Part shown: piece after piece, positions 15,472 to 22,950 of the stretch
How positions within the stretch are numbered: the first letter of the stretch is position 1
Layout: each line of letters opens with the position of its first letter
Origin: Prevotellaceae bacterium UBA4332
GTDB lineage: Bacteria; Bacteroidota; Bacteroidia; Bacteroidales; Bacteroidaceae
Reading direction: 5' to 3'
Assembly: GCA_002394365.1 (NCBI GenBank)
Contig: DGTQ01000007.1
Location: forward strand, 154,210-185,372
Length of the DNA stretch: 31,163 bases
Made by a program: the position numbers and the translations under genes
The notes under the pieces: generated by a model
Told to the model about the DNA's origin: nothing
What the model saw: only the letters and a program-made list of their open reading frames with translations
The model's database searches: none

Positions 15472-16032
15472 ATGAAGATTTTTTCAGGACATAAAAATTC
15501 GTTCTTGTTCACGTTAGCGTTAACGTTCCCGTTAGTGTTAGTGTTGGCGTTCACATTCACGTTGGCGTTGACCTCCTGCTCTGTATCCTATAAGATGAGT
15601 GGTGCCAGCATAGACTACACCAAGACAAAGACCTTGCAGATAGCCGACTTCCCAATACGCTCCACATACGTCTGGGGACCTATGGGGCCAATGTTCAACT
15701 CCCGACTCAAGGAGATGTTTGCCAACCAGACACGCCTCGTACAAGTAAAGCGTGACGGCGACCTCAAGATAGAAGGCGAGATAACACAGTACCAACAGCG
15801 CAATAAATCTGTCTCTGCCAACGGTTATTCTGCACAGACCGAACTGAGCATGACCGTCAACGTGCGTTTCACTAACACAAAGAACCACAACGAAGACTTC
15901 GAGAGACAGTTTACGGCAACACAGACATACGAAACCACACGCAGTCTCAGCGCAGTGCAGGAAGAACTCGTTACACTCATGTGTGATGACATCTGCACAC
16001 AGATATTCAATGCAACAGTAGCTAACTGGTAA
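15472..16032 (+). CDS. lptE: LPS assembly lipoprotein LptE, Bacteroidota type
   Basis: 186-residue lipoprotein with lipobox LTSC (C36), then SVSYKMSGASIDYTKTKTLQ, IADFPI, LKEMFANQTRLVQVKRDGDL, IEGEITQY and the end QIFNATVANW, all typical of Bacteroidota LptE. It plugs LptD in the outer membrane during LPS insertion. The signal peptide core (residues 11-34) is unusually long and is encoded by twelve hexamers of the form GTTnnn (15501-15572), giving an alternating Leu/Phe-x pattern. It follows the activator by 24 nt. Confidence 0.9.
   Translation: MKIFSGHKNSFLFTLALTFPLVLVLAFTFTLALTSCSVSYKMSGASIDYTKTKTLQIADFPIRSTYVWGPMGPMFNSRLKEMFANQTRLVQVKRDGDLKIEGEITQYQQRNKSVSANGYSAQTELSMTVNVRFTNTKNHNEDFERQFTATQTYETTRSLSAVQEELVTLMCDDICTQIFNATVANW
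15501..15572 (+). repeat. Hexamer tandem repeat encoding the LptE signal peptide
   Basis: Twelve 6-nt units, eleven starting GTT and one ATT (GTTCTT, GTTCAC, GTTAGC, GTTAAC, GTTCCC, GTTAGT, ...), in frame with two residues per unit. Confidence 0.85.
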
Positions 16033-16050
16033 AACTACAACACAGGGGAC

Positions 16051-16857
16051 ATGAGCATACAGGAACTGTCACAACATCCCGAACAGCTAAACCGCGAGAC
16101 GCTTTACGAACTGAGGCGCATCACGGCTGAGCACCCCTATTACCAGACAGCACGCCTCCTGCTGCTGAAGAATCTCTATCTGTTGCACGACTCTTCCTTC
16201 GATGACGAACTGCGTCGCTCTGCCATATATTTCACCGACAGGCGAACCCTCTTCAATCTCGTCGAAGCAGCACACTACCGACTCAAGCGCAAGTCGCCAC
16301 AGAGTTTCACCAACCAGCGAGACCGTCAGTCTGACGCCAACATACAAAGTGACACCTCGCGCACAGAGACTCTCATTGACGACTTCCTCACCCAACTGCC
16401 AGAAGAGGTAGAACTGAAGAAAGAAGAACCCTCGGCAAAAGAGCATCGCAAGCCCACAGCCGTCGATGCCACCACAGACTATGTGGCTTACCTCCTGGCA
16501 ACAGACTTTGAAGAACTTGGCGACACAGGTGACGATACAGACAACAACAATGCGCCCGTTTCTGCAGAGGAAACCACATCCTCACAGTCGCTCATTGATG
16601 CCTTTATCGAGAACGACGCAAAGATTACCCTGCAAGATGAGCTCGAATACACCCCCGAGCAAGAGGCAACGGGCAATGACGGCGAAGACACCTCAGACGA
16701 ATACCTCACCGAAACTCTCGCTGGGATATACATCAAGCAGGGCAGGTATGAAAAAGCCCTCAACATCATGGAGCGTGTCAACGAGAAGGCACCCACCAAG
16801 AATCCGTATTACGAGGACCAGAAACGCTTCCTCAAGTTGCTTATTGAAAATACCTGA
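16051..16857 (+). CDS. TPR-like acidic protein of the lptE-secG cluster
   Basis: 268 residues, no signal peptide. The N-terminus (SIQELSQHPEQLNRETLYEL, then RRITAEHPYYQTARLLLLKN) and the C-terminus (LAGIYIKQGRYEKALNIMER, then VNEKAPTKNPYYEDQKRFLK) look like TPR helices. The middle (~100-205) is acidic and rich in D, E and T and probably disordered. Proteins of this type sit between lptE and secG in related genomes by my recollection; function unknown. It starts 18 nt after lptE. Confidence 0.7.
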   Translation: MSIQELSQHPEQLNRETLYELRRITAEHPYYQTARLLLLKNLYLLHDSSFDDELRRSAIYFTDRRTLFNLVEAAHYRLKRKSPQSFTNQRDRQSDANIQSDTSRTETLIDDFLTQLPEEVELKKEEPSAKEHRKPTAVDATTDYVAYLLATDFEELGDTGDDTDNNNAPVSAEETTSSQSLIDAFIENDAKITLQDELEYTPEQEATGNDGEDTSDEYLTETLAGIYIKQGRYEKALNIMERVNEKAPTKNPYYEDQKRFLKLLIENT

Positions 16858-16932
16858 GCCACAGCCTCAGAAACATATAAAGCAGATAAAAAAAACAAAT
16901 AAAAATATAATCACAAAAACAATAAAAACAAC

Positions 16933-17295
16933 ATGTACACATTATTCGTAATTCTTATCCTCATAGCCGCAGTGCTTATGATTGGTATCGTACTCATTCA
17001 AGAGTCTAAGGGTGGTGGTCTCGCATCTGGTTTTGCGAGTGCCAACAGCGTTGCTGGCGTACGCCAGACTACAAACTTCATCGAGAAAGCTACATGGACC
17101 CTCGCTGGCGCTATGGTAGTTATCTCTATCGCCTGTGCCTACGTTGCACCTCAGGCAACTGCCGATGGTTCTGTTATCGAGCAGGCAGCAGTAGAACAGC
17201 CTCAGACCAACCCTAACAACACTCAGGGTTTTGGCGCTACACAGCAGAAGGCTGATGCTCCAGCAGCTAAGACTCCTGCTACTCCTGCAAAATAA
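16933..17295 (+). CDS. secG: Preprotein translocase subunit SecG
   Basis: 120 residues with two membrane helices (about 3-22 and 52-74) and the SecG signature VLIQESKGGGLASGF between them. It helps SecYEG export. The Ala/Pro/Thr/Gln tail (about 78-120) is a normal extension in Bacteroidota. It is preceded by a 75-nt A-rich gap without recognisable promoter and followed after 15 nt by the metallophosphoesterase. Confidence 0.94.
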   Translation: MYTLFVILILIAAVLMIGIVLIQESKGGGLASGFASANSVAGVRQTTNFIEKATWTLAGAMVVISIACAYVAPQATADGSVIEQAAVEQPQTNPNNTQGFGATQQKADAPAAKTPATPAK

Positions 17296-17310
17296 CACAC
17301 CTGACAAACA

Positions 17311-18531
17311 ATGGTAAAACTTTTCGTACCAATATTACTTATAGGTCTCTGCCTCTGCAGCGACCTATATCTTTTCATGCGCTATATCAACCCAGCGCTC
17401 TTGCCATTCAATCCGAAGCTCTCGGCTCTACTGAAAGTTGCGTGGTGGCTTCCACTCGTGGTTCTCTTAGGCTTCTTTGCCAAATTCCTCTTCTTCAACG
17501 AGGGACTCGCCAACGAGTACAACACCACCAACCTCTTTCTGCTCCTCATGGTGCTCATCTGTGTGCCCAAGATACTCTTCAGTCTCTGCTCGCTCATACC
17601 CCGCATTGGCGTGTGGCTCGGCTTTGCAGTTTCCGCCTGTATTATATATATGGTGGTTTATGGCATCACCATCGGGTTCACACAGTTGAAGGTACGCCAC
17701 ATAACTTTCGAGAGCACGCGCGTACCAGCAGCTTTCGACGGCTATAGAATAGTGCAGTTCTCCGACTCTCACACAGGCTCTTTTCGCGGTCCCTATGCCC
17801 ATCTCGTTCAGCAGAGCATAGACAGCATCAACGCTCAGAATCCAGACCTCGTCTGCTTTGTTGGCGACATACAGAACTTCACCTCCGACGAGCTGCTGGA
17901 GCACAAGAAAGCATTCTCCTCCATCAAGGCAAAAGACGGAGTATTCACCATCATGGGCAATCACGATTACTCTACCTACCTCCGACTGCCCAAGCGTGAA
18001 GAAGCCGCTATGGTTCAGCGCACGAGAAACGTGCAGCGCAGCTTCGGCTGGGATTTGCTTGAGAACGAAAACCGCACCATTCATCGTGGCAACGACTCTA
18101 TCTACGTCATAGGCGAAGAAAACTGGGGCTTGCCTCCCTTCCCGCAGTTTGGCGACATCCATAAGGCTGTAGGCAACATATCCAAAACCCTTGGCAAGGA
18201 TAAGCGCAGTTCCACCTTCACCCTCATGCTCTCCCACGACCCCAACGCGTGGCGCAATCATATCATGCCCGTCATACGTCCTGACATCACCCTCGCAGGC
18301 CACACCCACGGCACCCAGTTTAGCCTCTTCGGATGGTCGCCTGCCAGCATGGTATATCCAGAGTGGGGCAACTCCTATTACCTTAACGAAGACGGCACCG
18401 AGACGCGCACCACTACCGATGCACGCCCTACCCTGCTCCATGTTTCGACAGGTTTCGGAGGCAATTTCCCCTTCCGTTTCAATATGCCGCGAGAAATCGT
18501 AGTCATAACGCTGAAGAAGATAAAAGGTTAA
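17311..18531 (+). CDS. Membrane metallophosphoesterase
   Basis: 406 residues. Three to four hydrophobic helices occupy residues ~1-125. A calcineurin-like phosphoesterase domain follows with the ordered metal motifs SDSHTGSF, VGDIQNF, GNHDYS, LSHDP and GHTHGTQF. Related membrane enzymes in this superfamily include UDP-diacylglucosamine and other envelope phosphatases, but the substrate cannot be read from the sequence. It is the last gene of the activator-lptE-secG run, with a terminator 17 nt beyond the stop. Confidence 0.88.
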   Translation: MVKLFVPILLIGLCLCSDLYLFMRYINPALLPFNPKLSALLKVAWWLPLVVLLGFFAKFLFFNEGLANEYNTTNLFLLLMVLICVPKILFSLCSLIPRIGVWLGFAVSACIIYMVVYGITIGFTQLKVRHITFESTRVPAAFDGYRIVQFSDSHTGSFRGPYAHLVQQSIDSINAQNPDLVCFVGDIQNFTSDELLEHKKAFSSIKAKDGVFTIMGNHDYSTYLRLPKREEAAMVQRTRNVQRSFGWDLLENENRTIHRGNDSIYVIGEENWGLPPFPQFGDIHKAVGNISKTLGKDKRSSTFTLMLSHDPNAWRNHIMPVIRPDITLAGHTHGTQFSLFGWSPASMVYPEWGNSYYLNEDGTETRTTTDARPTLLHVSTGFGGNFPFRFNMPREIVVITLKKIKG

Positions 18532-18547
18532 AATATCACATACCCAA

Positions 18548-18576
18548 AAAGACGACTCTTGTGAGCCGTCTTTTTT
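18548..18576 (+). terminator. Rho-independent terminator after the metallophosphoesterase
   Basis: AAAGACG-a-CTC pairs with GAG-c-CGTCTTT around TTGT, followed by a run of T. Confidence 0.9.
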
Positions 18577-18667
18577 AGTTTATAGTTGAGTGACGATTGC
18601 AAAATAAAAAGTGATTTTGCAAACTATCCATAACTATAACACATTTTTTTGTGCAAAATCTCCCTTT

Positions 18668-18702
18668 TTTGTAAGAACTTTCGCAAAATTTTATTAACTT
18701 TG
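18668..18702 (+). promoter_or_regulatory. Promoter of the AraC-type regulator
   Basis: TAACTTTG at 18695-18702 with TTTG at 18668-18671 (23-nt spacer, slightly long). It supports the ATG at 18739 rather than an earlier one at 18649 that would precede the promoter. Confidence 0.65.
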
Positions 18703-18738
18703 CGAGCAAATAGTAATAACTCTCGACTTTCTACCCCT

Positions 18739-19593
18739 ATGAGTAAACATCCCATAACGGCAGAAGCCTCAAAAATAGCAGAACGTGGACTCATGGTCTT
18801 CGACAACATTCGTGACCTTCCCCAAAAAGGCGAAGCATTCACCACCGCTTTTATGACCGTAGCCCTCACCATTGAGGGCAAGGTTAAAGCAACATGTGAC
18901 ATGAAAGACGTCATCTTCCACAGGCATGACATTGCCGTCATCACCCCCAACCATATACTCTGCATGCGAGAGTTCTCGTCCGACTATCATGCTTTCCTCA
19001 TTGTCATCTCTCCAGCCTACTACCAGGAGTTCAAACGTCGCTTCCCCAATCTTTTTCGCGACATTGCCCACTACCAGTATCGTCAGGACATCCCCCTGAA
19101 GTCCTACCAGTTCGAGCGTGTCCACAATCTCTTCAAGGTTATACAAGACATAAGCAACGACCTCAACACCACGCATCGCCTCTTCATGCTTGGCAATATG
19201 ATAGAGACACTCTTCCTCTGTCTCAAGGATTTCCGCAAGGAGAATGGCATCGCCGAGCACGTTCCCTCCATGAACGAAGAGCTCTTCAATCGTTTCCATC
19301 AAGACATTGTAGAACACTACCACGAAAATCGCGAAGTGAAATTCTATGCAGAGCGTCAACACCTCTCCCCCAAGTACTTCGCCACCGTCATCAAGAAACA
19401 GACGGGAATGTATGCCCACGAGTGGATAAACAACTACGCCATCATCCAGGCAAAGCGCCTGCTGCTCCACGAGCGTCACCTCAGCGTACAGCAGGTAGCC
19501 CGTCGCATAGGTTTCACCGACCAAGCCGTCTTCAGCCGCTTCTTCCGCCATATCACGGGCATCACCCCCTCCCAGTACAGGTCAAAGGGCTGA
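18739..19593 (+). CDS. AraC-family transcriptional regulator
   Basis: 284 residues. The N-terminal ~150 residues form a cupin-like sensing region (HDIAVITPNHILCMREFSSD). Residues ~190-284 hold two helix-turn-helix motifs of the AraC/XylS type: EVKFYAERQHLSPKYFATVI and LSVQQVARRIGFTDQAVFSR, followed by FFRHITGITPSQYR. Similar short AraC proteins are common in Bacteroidales; ligand and targets are unknown. It is a single gene with its own promoter, ending 28 nt before the first copy of the 48-bp hairpin repeat. Confidence 0.92.
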   Translation: MSKHPITAEASKIAERGLMVFDNIRDLPQKGEAFTTAFMTVALTIEGKVKATCDMKDVIFHRHDIAVITPNHILCMREFSSDYHAFLIVISPAYYQEFKRRFPNLFRDIAHYQYRQDIPLKSYQFERVHNLFKVIQDISNDLNTTHRLFMLGNMIETLFLCLKDFRKENGIAEHVPSMNEELFNRFHQDIVEHYHENREVKFYAERQHLSPKYFATVIKKQTGMYAHEWINNYAIIQAKRLLLHERHLSVQQVARRIGFTDQAVFSRFFRHITGITPSQYRSKG

Positions 19594-19620
19594 CGCATAC
19601 TTATCCATACGATAACCTTT

Positions 19621-19668
19621 CCCTATTAACACCACATCGCCCCACTCATAGTGAGCAGGGCGAAGGAT
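19621..19668 (-). repeat. 48-bp hairpin repeat, copy 1, at the toxin-antitoxin 3' end
   Basis: Matches 20209-20256 at 47 of 48 positions. It contains CGCCC-ca-CTCA paired with TGAG-ca-GGGCG around TAG. It lies 7 nt past the toxin stop and may act as a terminator for convergent transcripts, although it lacks a clear T tract. Confidence 0.85.
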
Positions 19669-19674
19669 GTGGTA

Positions 19675-20019
19675 TTATCTATTATCTTGTGAAGTATAGC
19701 TTGTCAAATAAGAAAGGATTGTTGCATCATCCTGTCGATTATTCTTAACATACTCTATAAAGAGAACGTCATTATGGATTGTATAAATCAAATTTATTTC
19801 ATGTATGACGCTTATGCTACGATATTCGATGTTCAATCTTCGGCTTAAAGATTCTTCCACCTTTCCTATTTGTGGAAAAGTTGCAATGCGATTTGCAGCC
19901 GTTGTTATTTTGTCGCTCAATATGCGAAGTTGTTTTTCTCCAAACTCCTCAAAAGTATAATCGAATACCTTAGAGAGACTCTGCAACGCAATTGGTGTCC
20001 ATTGAATGGGTAAGCTCAT
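19675..20019 (-). CDS. ParE/RelE-family toxin, second cassette
   Basis: 114 residues from the ATG at 20019. MSLPIQWTPIALQSLSKVFD, then EKQLRILSDKITTAANRIAT, FPQIGKVEESL, YRSISVIHEINLIYTIHND and VLFIEYVKNNRQD is the standard ParE/RelE arrangement (first strand, two helices, G-K/R loop, C-terminal strands). An upstream ATG at 20076 is also in frame but would overlap more of the antitoxin. It overlaps the antitoxin gene by 50 nt in another frame. Low GC compared with the core genes supports acquisition. Confidence 0.82.
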   Translation of the reverse strand: MSLPIQWTPIALQSLSKVFDYTFEEFGEKQLRILSDKITTAANRIATFPQIGKVEESLSRRLNIEYRSISVIHEINLIYTIHNDVLFIEYVKNNRQDDATILSYLTSYTSQDNR

Positions 20020-20131
20020 AGATTTTTTCTTCCATAAATCGTTCAACAGAGTCCATAGATAGAGTGTCACCATCAATAGCTTGCTGATGGCTCTTTTCTA
20101 ATATTTTTATCAATGCATCGCTTACTTCCAT
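19970..20131 (-). CDS. Antitoxin of the second cassette
   Basis: 53 residues, beginning MEVSDALIKILEKSHQQAID and ending DTNCVAESL. It is acidic, helical and positioned before and overlapping the toxin; the ATG at 20131 is 24 nt from a perfect promoter. The middle (GDTLSMDSVERFMEEKIYEL) resembles the toxin-binding tail of small Bacteroidota ParE antitoxins. It is a gene too short for usual cutoffs; the overlap and promoter are the main support. Confidence 0.7.
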   Translation of the reverse strand: MEVSDALIKILEKSHQQAIDGDTLSMDSVERFMEEKIYELTHSMDTNCVAESL

Positions 20132-20154
20132 ATTCTTTATATTATATTACACCC

Positions 20155-20194
20155 GCAAAGTTACATATTTTCTTCCTAACCTCCAAATTTTGCT
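20155..20194 (-). promoter_or_regulatory. Toxin-antitoxin promoter, copy 1 of a 40-bp repeat
   Basis: Read on the minus strand: TTTG (20187-20184), 20-nt spacer, TAACTTTG (20163-20156). The whole 40 bp is identical to 20950-20989 upstream of mntA. Confidence 0.88.
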
Positions 20195-20208
20195 TTAGAA
20201 TTGTTCTA

Positions 20209-20256
20209 CCCTATTAACACCACATCGCCCCACTCATAGTGAGCAGGGCGAAGAAT
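20209..20256 (-). repeat. 48-bp hairpin repeat, copy 2, at the hepT 3' end
   Basis: Same sequence and orientation as 19621-19668 with a single change. It lies 19 nt past the hepT stop, so each of two unrelated toxin operons ends with the same hairpin. Confidence 0.85.
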
Positions 20257-20274
20257 GTATATTTATTCCGTATT

Positions 20275-20667
20275 TTATTTCTTACTTATTGTTTCTCTAA
20301 AGAATAGAATTGCTTCCTTTAGAGTATCCAAATCATTATTTATTATATTATATATCTCGCTGGAGTCTATATCAAAATAATGATGAGCAATAACATCCCT
20401 AACACCTTTGACCTCTCTCCATTCTATTGCAGGATAAAGAGGCAGCAATTCATAATTCGTCAACTTGTCAAGATTCTTGAAACTTTCTCCTATAGCCTCA
20501 ATAACCATGCAAGCAGCATCGAGTTTTTCTTTTCCTTCAGGAGTTGACAAATAGTCGTCAGCACTCAAAATACTCCTATTACGTATTTTCACCGTATCTA
20601 TAGCCTCATCTATTCTGTCAAGTACATGAAGCACAGCCTGTTTATCAATTGAAGATAAGAATTCCAT
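20275..20667 (-). CDS. hepT: HEPN-domain toxin HepT (DUF86)
   Basis: 130 residues with the HEPN RNase motif R-x4-6-H as RDVIAHHYFD (about residues 89-98), preceded by AACMVIEAIGESFKNL and WREVKGV. In HepT-MntA systems the HEPN protein is an RNase neutralised by AMPylation of a tyrosine near the motif; a Tyr is present in HHYF. It overlaps mntA by 23 nt. Confidence 0.9.
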   Translation of the reverse strand: MEFLSSIDKQAVLHVLDRIDEAIDTVKIRNRSILSADDYLSTPEGKEKLDAACMVIEAIGESFKNLDKLTNYELLPLYPAIEWREVKGVRDVIAHHYFDIDSSEIYNIINNDLDTLKEAILFFRETISKK

Positions 20668-20941
20668 CCCTATTTATCTGTTGAGTAATGTAAGGATCCA
20701 TACTCTTATGGTTACGCAATACGTCAACCTTACAGTTTAGAACCTCCTCCAAATAAAGTTTCAAACCAGATCGTTTCAGCAAACTCGGTTCCATTTCCAC
20801 ACAAACATCTACATCGCTTGACTCATTCTGCTCATTACGAGCCACAGAGCCAAACAACCGCATAGAACGTACGCCAAACTTCTCTGTCATCACGTCCCTA
20901 CAATTTCTCAATTTCGTTATGCAGTCTGCCTTATTTATCAT
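20645..20941 (-). CDS. mntA: MNT-type nucleotidyltransferase antitoxin
   Basis: 98 residues from the ATG at 20941. The nucleotidyltransferase signature is LFGSVARNEQNESSDVDV, with both catalytic aspartates, and a third acidic position in CKVDVL. It AMPylates and silences HepT in characterised pairs. The longer frame to 21019 would cross the promoter, so I reject it. The -7 element ends 9 nt upstream of the ATG, giving an almost leaderless transcript. Confidence 0.9.
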   Translation of the reverse strand: MINKADCITKLRNCRDVMTEKFGVRSMRLFGSVARNEQNESSDVDVCVEMEPSLLKRSGLKLYLEEVLNCKVDVLRNHKSMDPYITQQINRDGILIFN

Positions 20942-20949
20942 TTCTGTTG

Positions 20950-20989
20950 GCAAAGTTACATATTTTCTTCCTAACCTCCAAATTTTGCT
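20950..20989 (-). promoter_or_regulatory. mntA-hepT promoter, copy 2 of the 40-bp repeat
   Basis: TTTG (20982-20979), 20-nt spacer, TAACTTTG (20958-20951) on the minus strand; identical to 20155-20194 over 40 bp. Confidence 0.88.
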
Positions 20990-20999
20990 GAGGATTATT

Positions 21000-21062
21000 C
21001 TTGCTAAGCAATGGCGCACTGTTGCTTAGCGATAGTGGACTGTTGCTTAGCGATGGCGTACA
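21000..21062. repeat. 21-nt palindromic tandem repeat, set C
   Basis: Units at 21000-21020, 21021-21041 and 21042-21062, each with TTGCTTAGC or its complement-like form TTGCTAAGC followed by GATGG/GATAG-type sequence. It lies directly upstream of the mntA promoter. Confidence 0.8.
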
Positions 21063-21078
21063 GTTTCTCTGCGTGCAG

Positions 21079-21204
21079 TCATTTTAGTCATTAGTCAAAA
21101 TCGAAAACAGATTGTCAAAACCGCCACTATAATTATAAATGTTCATATTATAGTGAGCAAAAATGCCCGTTCCCTAAATCGAAAATGACTAATGACTAAA
21201 ATGA
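21079..21204. repeat. Nested palindrome downstream of the DUF4417 module
   Basis: TCATTTTAGTCATTAGTCA (21079-21097) is the exact reverse complement of 21186-21204. Inside, CACTATAAT (21125-21133) pairs with ATTATAGTG (21147-21155). The outer arms are themselves ATGACTA heptamers. The element abuts the stop codon at 21206 and could end transcription of the module. Confidence 0.8.
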
Positions 21205-21205
21205 G

Positions 21206-21622
21206 TTAGTTCAATGCCGTTATATAGGAATTCCTAAGTACCTCCTCAAAAGGTTTGTTATCAATACGAAGGTTGTCCCATATTTCTGAAGCCGAATTGA
21301 AAACTGCTATCACTTCCCCATCATCATGAGTATCACTCTCGCATTGCCATCCAACAAAGTCTGACCATTCCCGATGTCGTGGCAAAATTTTCACCTTGAC
21401 AGGTATAGATTCTGTATGGATGCCATAAAAAGTATCCGTATTTGGATAATAAAACGCCATATTTAAGCCAATATTCTCAACGTGAAAGCGAAAAGCTTCT
21501 CGAGGAACCAGCGTTCTGGCTTCCTGAAAATCCCTATTGCTAAACCCTAATTCGTCTTCGTAAACATGTTGCCCTGGACCTCTGAAATCCCTTATGGCAA
21601 TTTTTCTTTTACGTTCAATCAT
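21206..21622 (-). CDS. Unknown protein, third gene of the DUF4417 module
   Basis: 138 residues, no signal peptide or membrane segment; mixed alpha/beta with acidic patches (WDNLRIDNKPFEEVL near the end). I do not recognise the family. Its ATG overlaps the previous stop by 4 nt (ATGA), so it is translationally coupled to the gene before. Low GC like the rest of the module. An immunity or partner role for the preceding protein is possible but unproven. Confidence 0.65.
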   Translation of the reverse strand: MIERKRKIAIRDFRGPGQHVYEDELGFSNRDFQEARTLVPREAFRFHVENIGLNMAFYYPNTDTFYGIHTESIPVKVKILPRHREWSDFVGWQCESDTHDDGEVIAVFNSASEIWDNLRIDNKPFEEVLRNSYITALN

Positions 21623-22080
21623 GATATAATATGTTTTTTCTGTTTATTAAACTTCTCAATGGCATGTATCAAGTCGTTATAGGAATTTGGTATAGGTAGG
21701 TGGCTGTTTCCTTGCGTCGGTTTTCTGTGCATGTTACCATCATCTCCTTCATACCACTCATGCGCATGAGTATTGCTTTCTGTTCCATTATATGGACGAA
21801 TATTACCATGAGAATCGAATTTCAAATTAATTTCAAATTTTATCTTATGGTCTTTATTCTGATTGATGTTTAACACTGTCAACGAGCCGTCTTCATTCAG
21901 TTTTGCCATAAGATATGTTGGACTTTCAGAATTAGAATTCATGATGTTCTTCGTCTGTGGTCTATTTCCATTTTGAAGCAACACCTTGTGTCCCATAATC
22001 CTGTGACCAGTTTCAATGTGAGTGCGTTTATCCTGAGGGACTCCGCCTAAACTTTTATTATACGAACCGTTTGCTCCCAT
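21619..22080 (-). CDS. Unknown protein, second gene of the DUF4417 module
   Basis: 153 residues from the ATG at 22080, one base after the DUF4417 stop. Gly/Asn/His rich: MGANGSYNKSLGGVPQDKRT at the start, NIMNSNSESPTYLMAKLNED in the middle and ESNTHAHEWYEGDDGNMHRK late. The His/Asp/Glu cluster (HAHEWYEGDDGNMH) could bind metal. I have an unverified impression that similar proteins occur in phage-derived or mobile clusters. No function can be assigned. It overlaps the next ATG by 4 nt. Confidence 0.65.
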   Translation of the reverse strand: MGANGSYNKSLGGVPQDKRTHIETGHRIMGHKVLLQNGNRPQTKNIMNSNSESPTYLMAKLNEDGSLTVLNINQNKDHKIKFEINLKFDSHGNIRPYNGTESNTHAHEWYEGDDGNMHRKPTQGNSHLPIPNSYNDLIHAIEKFNKQKKHIIS

Positions 22081-22081
22081 T

Positions 22082-22774
22082 TCAAACAATCTTATTATTA
22101 TTAATATAATAGGTACTTATATCACATTTTTCGCCTTCAATCTTACCTCCATATCGAAGAATATGCACAGGTTTCAGTATTGAGAGCATGGCATAATAAC
22201 CATCAAGCCAAATATGTCTTGAACGTTTGTCACGGCAAACGCCAGTACTATTTATTGCAATAATTGAGTTCTGTGGCCATCCCTCCATATAACGTTCTAT
22301 ATTCTTCATATCAGAACTCCACGAAGGAGAGGCAACGACTGGCACATTCCATTTTTGGTAAAATTCTGCAAGAAGTTTGTTGCGAAAGTCATTCCACAAC
22401 CGTTGTATCTCAAGCATATTTGTCAAAATGGAGAAATCAGGAGAAAGAATTGCTCCGAACTTTCTAAATAAACTGATGAAAGAATGAGGTCTGTTCCATA
22501 CCCTCTCTATATTATTGTCTGATGTATAAAAATGTCCGAAGACATTCTTCTTCTCCACATCAGGACGTTCTTTCAACCTATAGTAGGCTTGAAGTTCTGA
22601 AGGTGGACTGACAACTTCAGGATGAACTACAGGCAGTTGATGCTCAGAAGTAAAGTCTATTCCCTCGCATATATGCAAATGCAAAGGACCCAAATCCGGG
22701 ATTGTCTCTGTTAAAGTGTCGATACTCTCACCCGGAAACGAAAGAGGTAGCACTTTTTGAACTGGATATATCAT
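22082..22774 (-). CDS. DUF4417-domain protein
   Basis: 230 residues. FRKFGAILSPDFSILTNMLE, IQRLWNDFRNKLLAEFYQKW, VPVVASPSWSS and EGWPQNSIIAINSTGVCRD match the pattern of DUF4417 (SPDFS, then RN, then V-I-P-x-x-W, then G-x-P-x-N-S-x-x-A). The domain has no established function and is frequently found in phage or mobile gene neighbourhoods. It is the first gene of a tight three-gene operon (TGA-A-ATG, then ATGA). No consensus promoter is evident upstream; a TAAC-TTTT-like near match lies at about 22797-22806. Confidence 0.72.
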   Translation of the reverse strand: MIYPVQKVLPLSFPGESIDTLTETIPDLGPLHLHICEGIDFTSEHQLPVVHPEVVSPPSELQAYYRLKERPDVEKKNVFGHFYTSDNNIERVWNRPHSFISLFRKFGAILSPDFSILTNMLEIQRLWNDFRNKLLAEFYQKWNVPVVASPSWSSDMKNIERYMEGWPQNSIIAINSTGVCRDKRSRHIWLDGYYAMLSILKPVHILRYGGKIEGEKCDISTYYINNNKIV

Positions 22775-22803
22775 ATTGTATGCGTTTAATAATAATCCAA
22801 AAG

Positions 22804-22905
22804 TTAAAAATTACTCTCAATAATCGATTTCTGGGCGTAGAATGCCGCAAGTTCCACCAAAAAAGCGTACCTTTGCAGTTGCTCCGAGGCATTCATCCCA
22901 AGCAT
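22804..22905 (-). pseudogene. Short ORF, possible gene remnant before DUF4417
   Basis: A 33-residue frame, MLGMNASEQLQRYAFLVELA ending FYAQKSIIESNF, with protein-like composition. The open frame continues upstream (SASSIERPLVSQ) without an ATG up to a TAA near 23000 and runs through a perfect hairpin, so it may be the end of a broken gene. It could also be a genuine microprotein 29 nt ahead of DUF4417. Confidence 0.35.
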
Positions 22906-22950
22906 TTGTGAGACTAAAGGTCTTTCAATCGATGAAGCTGAACCTCTGCT

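Noticed and set aside
17467..18441. 324-residue minus-strand ORF opposite the metallophosphoesterase
   Set aside because: Shadow of a gene with all catalytic motifs on the plus strand; no family features.
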